From: Collinsella sp. AF02-46-1 | GTDB taxonomy: Bacteria > Actinomycetota > Coriobacteriia > Coriobacteriales > Coriobacteriaceae | NCBI GenBank assembly: GCA_934876235.1 | Contig: CAKXKM010000044.1 | Coordinates: forward strand, 1-15,919 | DNA length: 15,919 nt | Direction: 5' to 3' | Shown here: one piece after another, positions 8,019 through 15,919 of the stretch | How the letters are laid out: each line of letters opens with the position of its first letter | Position numbering within the stretch: the first letter of the stretch is position 1 | The notes under the pieces: model-generated | The model's database searches: none | Told to the model about the DNA's origin: nothing | What the model saw: the letters and a program-made list of their open reading frames with translations, nothing else | Made by a program: the position numbers and the translations under genes

Positions 8019-8687
8019 CTACAGAATTTCATCTGGGCTGGCGGGTTTGGTTGTTTTGGGGATGCCGAGTTTGGATGACGCGAAATCGTCAACATTGTCC
8101 TTAATTCCGTCTTTGGTGTAGACAGTGACCATATAGGTGCTGTGTCCGAATTCGCCCTTGTCGCGTGTTGCCCAGGCATCCCAGTAGGCGGCCCCGTTTC
8201 GCCCTTTGATTTTTCCGACACGGCGGAGTTCTGTTCGCTTTAATTTCTGGTTGCTATAGATGGTTCGACCGGCCTCCTCGGTGAGCCCGCACTGTCCAAG
8301 CATCTTGTCTAGGACTTGGTTCATGTGGCGCTCATCGGTGTTTGGTGCGTAGTCGTAGGCGAGGGTGATGAAGTCGAGTGGCTGGTCGTCGATTAGATAG
8401 TTTAGCGTCTGAGGTCCAAGGCAGAAATAGGGGGAGCATCCGTCGATCTGACCGAGCAGTGGCAACTTTGACTGCCAACTTCCGGTGGGAATTCCATCTT
8501 CGTAAAACACGCCGCGACAGATAAAGGAGAGCGAGGTGGCACGCGAGCTGGCGTCGACCATTCCGCATAAATCGAAGGGCGAGGTGATACCAAGGGAAAA
8601 GGGCGTGATGACGATAAGGAAGAGCATCACGATGGGTATGGCGAGAATGGCGATGACGTTGCGACCGGTGGAATGAGGCGGCTTCAT
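8019..8687 (-). CDS. Hypothetical membrane-anchored protein
   Basis: A 222-residue protein I do not recognise. A short polar N-terminus (MKPPHSTGRN) is followed by one hydrophobic helix (about 11-33, VIAILAIPIVMLFLIVITPF). The rest, about 190 residues, is probably outside the cell. It contains five cysteines (41, 57, 84, 89 and one in LGQCGLTEEAG), so disulphides are possible. The C-terminal part (KGRNGAAYWDAWATRDKGEFGHSTYMVTVYTKDG) looks like a small beta-rich domain. I start at the ATG at 8685-8687 because GAGGAG lies 7 nt upstream; an in-frame ATG 6 codons earlier has no such site. It is divergent from the broken gene at 8907-9593, which also encodes an anchored protein but shows no clear similarity. 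Confidence 0.75.
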   Translation of the reverse strand: MKPPHSTGRNVIAILAIPIVMLFLIVITPFSLGITSPFDLCGMVDASSRATSLSFICRGVFYEDGIPTGSWQSKLPLLGQIDGCSPYFCLGPQTLNYLIDDQPLDFITLAYDYAPNTDERHMNQVLDKMLGQCGLTEEAGRTIYSNQKLKRTELRRVGKIKGRNGAAYWDAWATRDKGEFGHSTYMVTVYTKDGIKDNVDDFASSKLGIPKTTKPASPDEIL

Positions 8688-8797
8688 ATGCGCTCCTCGA
8701 GACAAAGATCTGTTGAGGATAGGCAGAAATGGATATGTTCAGAGAGCAATTCAAGTTTAATCTCATTGCGCGAGATGGTCGACCGTTAGCGTCGAAA

Positions 8798-8832
8798 ACC
8801 ACCACAAAGGTGCCTGTCCCCTTTGTGGTGGT
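8798..8832. repeat. 35-bp palindrome, copy 2
   Basis: Arms ACCACCACAAAGG (8798-8810) and CCTTTGTGGTGGT (8820-8832) are perfect over 13 bp, with loop TGCCTGTCC. It lies in the gap between the two divergent membrane-protein genes, where their promoters should be. I see no clear promoter boxes in this gap of about 220 bp (8688-8906). Confidence 0.85.
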
Positions 8833-8906
8833 GAGGAGCGCGCGGCTTCTTTTGGTAATAGTGTTAGCTGGCGGTATCATTAGTGCAGGTGGCGAAGGTT
8901 TGCATT

Positions 8907-9593
8907 GTGGGGTGTTTTGCCGTGAGCCGTTCTGCCCGTATTGGATTGATTGTCTTGGCGCTTGCGATCGCTGTGGTTGGCGCGGGCGCTGTCGGTATGG
9001 CATTTCTACCTGCTGCGGTGACGGAGCCGGTGGTCAAGCCTGTGACTCAATCTGTCGAACTTCTGACCGGCGACGACAAGCCCGAGACCATTACCGTTGA
9101 TTTTGATGAGCAGCCGGCTGTGCTGGGTATTAGCAATTATCCGCGTATTCAGCTTGGGGCCATGCGCTATACCACGGATACAAGCCTGATCGATAGGGCG
9201 TCCGAGCTACTCAAGGGCAAAACATTTAAGCGTTGGTACGGATATGCGTCCTATCGGGCAAAAGCGAACGACATGGTTGGCTGATGCCACTCGTCCATCG
9301 AGCTGGACACTGCAAACGGCGCAAAGTTATGTGATGTCTCGTACGATCCGGGCTACGAGGGCAATGAGGGTCCGGGCATCTACATCATGGACGGCGATGT
9401 CGCCTATGTCATGGAGGGCGACCAGACCGAGCTCAACGATTTTATGGGTCAGTGTATCCAAGATGCCTATAAACAGACCTGCTTGCCTGACCCGCAGACT
9501 GCACGCGATAGTGGGTCTGCCCGTACATGGCTGTTCGAGGATGAGATGCCCTGGAACGCCGAATCGGGAAGCACGGGCTCGACAAGTAAATAG
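8907..9593 (+). pseudogene. Membrane-anchored hypothetical gene with in-frame TGA
   Basis: An unrecognised gene of about 228 codons interrupted in frame by TGA at 9282-9284. Before it runs a short leader, one hydrophobic helix (IGLIVLALAIAVVGAGAVG) and a soluble region ending KRWYGYASYRAKANDMVG. After it the same frame continues with good protein (CHSSIELDTANGAKLCDVSY, later GIYIMDGDVAYVMEGDQTEL) to a TAG at 9591-9593. No frameshift is needed, so one base change, perhaps TGG to TGA, explains the break. The start is uncertain: GTG at 8907 has GAAGG 8 nt upstream, GTG at 8922 has GGGG 9 nt upstream, and the frame opens at GTG 8883. If TGA acts as a stop, the first part makes a protein of about 125 residues that may still be anchored. 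Confidence 0.65.
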
Positions 9594-9601
9594 AGGCTGC
9601 A

Positions 9602-9636
9602 ACCACCACAAAGGCGCCTGTCCTCTTTGTGGTGGT
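9602..9636. repeat. 35-bp palindrome, copy 3
   Basis: ACCACCACAAAGG (9602-9614) pairs with TCTTTGTGGTGGT (9624-9636), one mismatch in 13, with loop CGCCTGTCC. It starts 8 bp after the stop of the broken gene and is followed by TTTTC, so it could also act as a weak terminator. Relative to the direction of the adjacent gene it has the same orientation as copy 1. Confidence 0.85.
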
Positions 9637-9646
9637 TTTCGGTCTG

Positions 9647-9862
9647 TCTCGATCTGTAACATCTTGGCCGCTAAAAGTGGGCCTGGTGTTACAGATTTAG
9701 ATTTTTGATCCGGGTGTTTTCTGTTCGTCTCGATTTGTAACAGATAGAGCTCTATTTGCTGACTAGATGTTACAGATTTAGATAAATGGGTGCCGCTGGT
9801 CATTTCATCTCGATCTGTAACATCTAGAGCCATAAACAGCCGCTAGATGTTACAGATTGAGA
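9647..9862. repeat. Three tandem 55-bp palindromes before clpB
   Basis: Units at 9647-9701, 9728-9782 and 9808-9862 are each exactly 55 bp and start 81 and 80 bp apart. Each has 20-bp arms around a 15-nt loop. The third is nearly perfect: TCTCGATCTGTAACATCTAG against its complement, 19 of 20 paired; the other two pair at about 15 of 20. TGTAACA is invariant in all six arms, while loops and the 25-26 bp linkers differ. This array, palindrome copy 3 and the clpB promoter fill the 447-bp gap between the broken gene and clpB; I see no gene there. The region is more AT-rich than its surroundings. Confidence 0.85.
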
Positions 9863-9924
9863 TAGTAAGGGGACGAGGCCGTAGCGGGTGAGCGCACCTG
9901 CTCCCTATCTTTCAATCACTCAGA

Positions 9925-9960
9925 AAATCTTATATATAGAGACTTAGATTTGTGTATAAG
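9925..9960 (+). promoter_or_regulatory. clpB promoter with putative HspR operator
   Basis: AAATCT (9925-9930) and AGATTT (9946-9951) with a 15-nt centre match the dnaK element in arms and spacing. Both also share TATAT after the left arm and GACTT before the right arm. A -10-like TATAAG (9955-9960) begins 3 nt after the right arm. The -35 is weak (TTATAT at 9930-9935). The layout implies repression by a protein covering the promoter, most likely HspR. Transcription would start near 9967, giving a leader of about 75 nt. Confidence 0.7.
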
Positions 9961-10001
9961 ATCGCGTAAAGCTGGCAACAATACTTCTCGAACAACGTGA
10001 A

Positions 10002-10019
10002 GCCGCCCCGTAGGGCGGC
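10002..10019 (+). promoter_or_regulatory. Leader hairpin of clpB
   Basis: GCCGCCC (10002-10008) and GGGCGGC (10013-10019) form a perfect 7-bp stem with a CGTA tetraloop, ending 7 nt before the ribosome site (AGAGAGG, 10027-10033). It may stabilise the mRNA or tune translation. It is too GC-rich to melt as a simple heat-sensing structure, and it does not pair with the ribosome site. Confidence 0.4.
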
Positions 10020-10040
10020 CGCCCCAAGAGAGGTGATTCC

Positions 10041-12668
<2,628 letters not shown>

Positions 12669-12712
12669 ATTTTGGGCCGGCTTTAAAACCGCCCCTCATC
12701 GCAAAACGCCAA

Positions 12713-12747
12713 GGGCGGCGGATCCAATCGGGTCCGCCGCCCTTTTT
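12713..12747 (+). terminator. Intrinsic terminator of clpB
   Basis: GGGCGGCGGA (12713-12722) pairs with TCCGCCGCCC (12733-12742); three further pairs, one of them G-T, extend the stem inward to leave a small AATC loop. TTTTT (12743-12747) follows directly. It lies 44 bp after the clpB stop and before the small gene at 12800. Confidence 0.9.
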
Positions 12748-12799
12748 CGTGCGACAATCGATGGTGTTGAACGTGAGTACATGGCAAGGAGCTATGCAG

Positions 12800-12994
12800 A
12801 TGACAGACAAGAACAAGACGAACACGCCGGCGACCGATGCCGCACCCGCCGCACCTAAGCCTGCGCCTAAACCGGCGCCCAAGCCGCGCGACCCCTATAT
12901 CCGTGCCGAGAACGAGGATGACGACGGCTACGATCCTTATAGCGATCGTCGCCCCGAGCGCGAGCCCCTCTTCGAAGCCGACCCCTGGCGTTAA
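12800..12994 (+). CDS. Small Pro/Lys-rich hypothetical protein
   Basis: A 64-residue protein I do not recognise. It has a short polar start, a Pro-Ala-Lys stretch (residues 16-29, APAAPKPAPKPAPK) and a charged acidic C-terminus (AENEDDDGYDPYSDRRPE) ending EADPWR. There are no cysteines, membrane segments or signal peptide, so it is probably disordered and cytoplasmic. AAGGAG (12786-12791) is 8 nt before the ATG at 12800; an in-frame ATG at 12794 is too close. A TGCGACAAT at 12749-12757 could be an extended -10 just after the clpB terminator. The good ribosome site supports a real gene, but the coding evidence is modest because the protein is short and repetitive. Confidence 0.6.
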   Translation: MTDKNKTNTPATDAAPAAPKPAPKPAPKPRDPYIRAENEDDDGYDPYSDRRPEREPLFEADPWR

Positions 12995-13105
12995 GTAGCT
13001 CATTTGGGACGGGGCTTTTTTAGCTCCTTTTGCCGCCCTACCTGCCCGATGATTTATCTTTGCCCCAGCCGTTCGATATCTTTCGGGGGAGCGGCAGCGG
13101 AAAAA

Positions 13106-13161
13106 CTTGCTTAGCTACTAATCAAGATGCACATCAATCTTGCTTATCTGCTAATCAAGAT
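13106..13161. repeat. Tandem 23-bp repeats, each a CTTG-N13-CAAG dyad
   Basis: Copies at 13106-13128 and 13139-13161 match at 21 of 23 positions and are 33 bp apart, about three helical turns. Inside each is an inverted repeat: CTTGCTTA-N5-TAATCAAG in the first copy and CTTGCTTA-N5-TAATCAAG with a different centre in the second. CTTG and CAAG have the same separation as in the HspR-associated HAIR. The location between convergent genes, inside a repeat element, argues against a promoter operator. Confidence 0.6.
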
Positions 13162-13195
13162 TTGGGACGGGGTAGCTAAAAGCCCCCGTCTCAAA
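13161..13195 (-). terminator. Possible terminator hairpin for the 13220 gene
   Basis: TTTGGGACGGGG (13161-13172) pairs with CCCCGTCTCAAA (13184-13195), 11 of 12 positions, with an 11-nt loop. It begins 24 bp beyond the stop of the minus-strand gene. There is no long T-run on the exit side, so it is a weak intrinsic terminator at best. Confidence 0.4.
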
Positions 13196-13219
13196 AAGAC
13201 TGCTCTGGGTTGTGGGCGG

Positions 13220-14701
13220 CTAGTCCTGGGCCTTGATGCTCGGCAGGAGAATCTGGGCGAGGTAGTCGGTCTCGAGTTTGGTCGCGGCGTCTGCCTTGCC
13301 GTCTTTGCTGACCAGTACGTTCTTGATCTGGCTATAGGTGTAGCGGTTACCGGTCGTGAGCTCGACAAGCTCAATGGCCGTGTCCATGGGGTAGGTTGAC
13401 ACGGGATTCTGCGTCCGTCCGTTGATGGTCTGGGACACCACGTACGGATAGACGGGGCCGCTGGCGTAGACGGTATAACCGTTGCCTAGATTGGCCGCAC
13501 CCAAAACCGTATCGCCCTCATCGGGCGTAAAGCTCTCGCCCTCGCGCACCGCGACGAGCGTCACAATCGGCGTATCGCTGTCGCCGGCAAGATAGATGCA
13601 TAGCGTGCTGCCATTTTGCCAAGTCTCGACCTTGCCGTACCACTCGACGGGGATATCGAGCTGGTAGAGGTCGGTTGCCTTGTGGCGAGCGTCAGCATCG
13701 CGGGCTGCCTGTGCCTTTTGCGCGTTCACGGCATTGACGGCGGCGTCGCGCCGCGCGGTTGCCGCCTGCTGGAGCACCTTGGCGGTGGCGGCGGAGCTCG
13801 CGCCTCCCTCCTCGGCATATTTGGCGGCGGCATCGATCTGGTCGTCGGTTACCGTGTCGGCCGAAGGCACCTTGAGCTTAAAGGCGGCCTGGCTGCTTAG
13901 GTCCTGTCCGTCGCTCTTGATCGTGACCTGCGCCTTGGTGGTCGGCACGGTATAGACGGTGCCGTCGGACGCGATGGGGGAGGCAGCGATGGAGAGCGTG
14001 TAGTCACCGGGTAGCAGTTTGATGCCACGGCCGTGCTCGTCAACATAGAGTGTTTCGCTCACGGAGGATCCGTCAGAATCCTGGCCACTCACTTGTACGG
14101 GAATCTTGGAGCCGGCGGAACAGTCGAGGCCCGCGGCATGCACGCCAATCTGCACCGACATCATCGTGTGGGCATTGGCGGCGACAGCGGCAGCCTGCTC
14201 TTGCTGATATCCGTTCCAGGCAGCATGGCCTGCACCGCCGGCGACGAGCGCGACGGCCACGACACCGGCGACCATCAGATTGCGGCGCTTGGGCGACATC
14301 TTGCGATGGCGGACCTCGGCTTCGTGTGCCGAGGGAACGGACGGCAGGGGAATATCGCCCATGGCGATGGTCTCATCCACGGCTGGTGCGGAACCCAGGC
14401 CAGGAAGCTCGCGAGTCAGCGAATCTTCGGCCGGTAAGCTGTCGAGCAAGACGGTTTCCTCGCCCGTGTCGGATTCGGGCTGGTCGTCGGCCTCGCTATC
14501 GTCCTCTTCGGCTTCGTCAGGAGCGTCTTTGGCGTCGCCGCCTTCGTCCTCAGTGTCTTCGTGCACCTCGTCTTGCGCGTCGACGACCGAATCGCTAAAC
14601 GAGAGCTCGTCTAGCGCGATCCGGTCAAGGCTCTCCAGGGCTTCGGCACATGCTTCCGCATCCTGGGCCGCATCCTCGCGGCCATACGTCTCATCGCTCA
14701 T
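13220..14701 (-). CDS. Single-pass membrane protein, acidic cytoplasmic tail
   Basis: A 493-residue protein of unrecognised family. Residues 1-130 are strongly acidic and probably disordered (about 40-80 are mostly Asp and Glu). Lysines and arginines (131-140) precede one membrane helix (141-161, NLMVAGVVAVALVAGGAG), which places the N-terminus inside. Outside are a beta-rich domain (about 180-280, with LLPGDYTLSIAASPIASDGT), an Ala-rich helix (about 285-345) and a second domain (about 346-490, IPVEWYGKVETWQNG). The tail motifs EETVLLD (81-87) and DETIAMG (109-115) resemble threonine sites read by FHA domains; this is a guess. I start at the ATG at 14699-14701, with GGGGG upstream, rather than 17 codons earlier. 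The 232-bp gap upstream holds the neighbour's terminator and no clear promoter. Confidence 0.85.
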   Translation of the reverse strand: MSDETYGREDAAQDAEACAEALESLDRIALDELSFSDSVVDAQDEVHEDTEDEGGDAKDAPDEAEEDDSEADDQPESDTGEETVLLDSLPAEDSLTRELPGLGSAPAVDETIAMGDIPLPSVPSAHEAEVRHRKMSPKRRNLMVAGVVAVALVAGGAGHAAWNGYQQEQAAAVAANAHTMMSVQIGVHAAGLDCSAGSKIPVQVSGQDSDGSSVSETLYVDEHGRGIKLLPGDYTLSIAASPIASDGTVYTVPTTKAQVTIKSDGQDLSSQAAFKLKVPSADTVTDDQIDAAAKYAEEGGASSAATAKVLQQAATARRDAAVNAVNAQKAQAARDADARHKATDLYQLDIPVEWYGKVETWQNGSTLCIYLAGDSDTPIVTLVAVREGESFTPDEGDTVLGAANLGNGYTVYASGPVYPYVVSQTINGRTQNPVSTYPMDTAIELVELTTGNRYTYSQIKNVLVSKDGKADAATKLETDYLAQILLPSIKAQD

Positions 14702-14820
14702 ATATCCCCCAATGCAATATCGGCTCAACACTGTACCCAAAAATGGAGCCATATAAAGCGCATACGAAATATAAGATCCGATTTAACCTGAGCGCATCGT
14801 TCGGCCGCATCCTCGCGGCA

Positions 14821-14862
14821 GCAAAAGGCCCCCGGAACGCGGACGAATCACATTCCGGGGGC
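14821..14862 (-). terminator. Intrinsic terminator of the 14934 gene
   Basis: On the minus strand, GCCCCCGGAA (14862-14853) pairs with TTCCGGGGGC (14837-14828) around a 15-nt loop, followed by CTTTTGC. The perfect 10-bp GC-rich stem with a short U-run lies 72 bp after the stop. A smaller hairpin, GGCG-TTTG-CGCC (14915-14926), sits directly after the stop. Confidence 0.75.
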
Positions 14863-14933
14863 TCTGCAATGCGTTGAGTTGCGCGGAGCCGGCTATGCTG
14901 CTTCACATTCAAGCGGCGTTTGCGCCGGGCATG

Positions 14934-15919
14934 TTACTCGGCGTGCGCGTAATCCACCTTGGCGCGGCGGGCGGTGGCCTTCTCCCAATCGCTGGTGCCC
15001 TCAAAGACATCCTGCTTGTAGGGATTGCGGCCGAGCTTCTTGGCGCGGTAGGCGATGTAGATGATCGCGGCGACGTTGGCGACCAGTGCGGCGATCGAGG
15101 CCGCGGTAGCGGCGCCGGGGTCGAGCGTGGAGTGGGTCACAAAAATGGACTCCTCCTGGAAGTAGGGGAACACCTGGGCAAACATGCACCAAATGGCAAG
15201 CGTAAAGGCGCGATTCTGGATCCAGCCGCCCTTGTTCCAGATAAAGGCGGCGACGGTGGGCGCCAGCAGCAGCGCAAAGCCGCAGAACCAGGAGTGGGTG
15301 GGCAGGCAGTTGTAGGTGTAGCAGAAGTTCCAGATATCGTAGGCGATGATGTAGACCCAGGTCATGTCGGGCCACAGCATGTCGGTCTTGTCCTCGGAGG
15401 CGTAGACGCTCCACCAACCGGTCATGCAGAAGATGTTGATGATACCGGCGATGCCGTTGAACACGTTGTTCCAGCCGGCAAGCTGCGTAGCACCTTCGGA
15501 GGTGACCCAAGTGGACTGGCCCAGGACAAAGAAGTGATAGGCGCTCTCAAAGTCGGACACGACGGCGATCATGATGTTGATGGCGACGATCACAAACGGC
15601 CACGCGCGGAACCAGTGTGCCTTGCCGATCTTGCCCCACTGATACTTAATGGCGATGAAGCCCCAGCAACCGGCCAACGCCGCGTAGACCTTGGCGTAGT
15701 GGAACCAGCTGTTCTGGTACACATGGGTGGGGTTGGTGAGCGCCCACTCGGCGCCCTGCGAAACGCCGATGGCGATAGCGACGCAGTAGATGGTCATGGC
15801 CAGCGGAGCCACGCCAAAGATGATTGCCGCGCCCAGCTTGGTGCGGCGGCCGACCTCGTTGAGCACGATCAGGCCGATAAAGACCATGGCCCAGCCGACC
15901 CAGTGGATAAGGGTATTGC
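14934..15919 (-). CDS. Multi-pass membrane protein, DUF5692-like (5' end cut off)
   Basis: At least 328 residues; the frame stays open to the window edge and reads NTLIHWVGWAMVFIGLIVLNE, so the start lies outside. The internal ATG at 15887 falls in the middle of a membrane helix and is unlikely to be the start. About nine hydrophobic helices are visible, for example LGAAIIFGVAPLAMTIYCVA, WPFVIVAINIMIAVV, WFCGFALLLAPTVAAFIW and ASIAALVANVAAIIYIAY. Tryptophan and tyrosine are unusually frequent (MTWVYIIAYDIWNFCYTYNC). The C-terminus (KKLGRNPYKQDVFEG to DYAHAE) is charged and probably cytoplasmic. I recall this pattern as DUF5692, a family of unknown function; that is from memory. Transport or sensing are possible, with no direct evidence. 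Confidence 0.8.
   Translation of the reverse strand, partial: NTLIHWVGWAMVFIGLIVLNEVGRRTKLGAAIIFGVAPLAMTIYCVAIAIGVSQGAEWALTNPTHVYQNSWFHYAKVYAALAGCWGFIAIKYQWGKIGKAHWFRAWPFVIVAINIMIAVVSDFESAYHFFVLGQSTWVTSEGATQLAGWNNVFNGIAGIINIFCMTGWWSVYASEDKTDMLWPDMTWVYIIAYDIWNFCYTYNCLPTHSWFCGFALLLAPTVAAFIWNKGGWIQNRAFTLAIWCMFAQVFPYFQEESIFVTHSTLDPGAATAASIAALVANVAAIIYIAYRAKKLGRNPYKQDVFEGTSDWEKATARRAKVDYAHAE

Larger units (their letters stand above)
13003..13195. repeat. Inverted-repeat element between convergent genes
   Basis: TTTGGGACGGGGC at 13003-13015, continuing TTTTTTAGCT to 13025, is matched inverted at 13174-13195 (AGCTAAAAGCCCCCGTCTC then AAA) with one mismatch and small gaps. The two ends enclose about 150 bp. 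A third partial copy in direct orientation (TTTGGGACGGGG, 13161-13172) sits beside the right end. The element fills the 225-bp gap between the genes ending at 12994 and 13220 and contains no gene. It looks like a small non-autonomous element or composite REP. Confidence 0.55.

Noticed and set aside
9282..9300. Selenocysteine insertion at the in-frame TGA
   Set aside because: The only downstream stem is 5 bp, no known selenoprotein family is recognisable, and a single nonsense change is simpler.
9244..9708. Alternative-frame open frame across the break in the 8907-9593 gene, considered as evidence of a frameshift
   Set aside because: The frame before and after the TGA is the same, so no shift is needed, and the alternative frame gives Ser/Arg/Thr-rich nonsense.
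9647..9862. Second triplet considered as a CRISPR array or attachment site
   Set aside because: The 25-26 bp linkers look spacer-sized, but the 55-bp units vary in their loops and arms, there are no cas genes or integrase, and only three units exist.
14767..14783. TCTTATAT on the minus strand upstream of the 13220 gene, considered as a third HspR-type operator
   Set aside because: Only the left-arm neighbourhood matches; there is no AGATTT at the required distance.

Overview
The window looks like chromosomal DNA of a GC-rich actinobacterium, most likely a Collinsella-type member of the Coriobacteriia. This is inferred from the heat-shock gene order dnaK-grpE-dnaJ-hspR, the protein sequences, and the many small palindromic repeats between genes. 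No rRNA or tRNA gene, CRISPR array or transposase gene was seen.

Layout. A small two-cluster ferredoxin gene (32-217, minus) has its own promoter. A repeat-rich gap of about 600 bp follows, then the chaperone cluster on the plus strand: dnaK (876-2768), grpE (2771-3613), dnaJ (3722-4687) and hspR (4760-5176). A nested palindrome follows hspR. Next is an aconitase-family hydratase (5446-7746), ended by a large inverted repeat and an intrinsic terminator. From 7931 to 9636 lies an accessory-looking block. It holds two divergent genes for unrecognised membrane-anchored proteins, one broken by an in-frame TGA, with a 35-bp palindrome at each end and one between them. Three more tandem palindromes lead to clpB (10041-12668). 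After clpB come a strong terminator, a 64-residue Pro/Lys-rich protein (12800-12994), a repeat element between convergent genes, a 493-residue single-pass membrane protein (13220-14701, minus) and the 3' part of a multi-pass membrane protein (14934 to the window end, minus).

How the genes work together. DnaK, GrpE and DnaJ form the Hsp70 cycle, and ClpB is the disaggregase that cooperates with it. The dnaK and clpB promoters share an almost identical operator-like element, AAATCT-N15-AGATTT, lying across the -35/-10 region. It occurs at no other promoter I examined. HspR, encoded at the end of the dnaK cluster, is the obvious candidate repressor. In known actinobacteria HspR uses DnaK as co-repressor, so this would be a feedback loop over two loci, but with an operator unlike the textbook HAIR sequence.

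The second theme is repeats. At least six families of short palindromes fill the gaps. Two are exactly spaced triplets (62-bp period before dnaK, 80-81-bp period before clpB), each upstream of one of the two heat-shock promoters.
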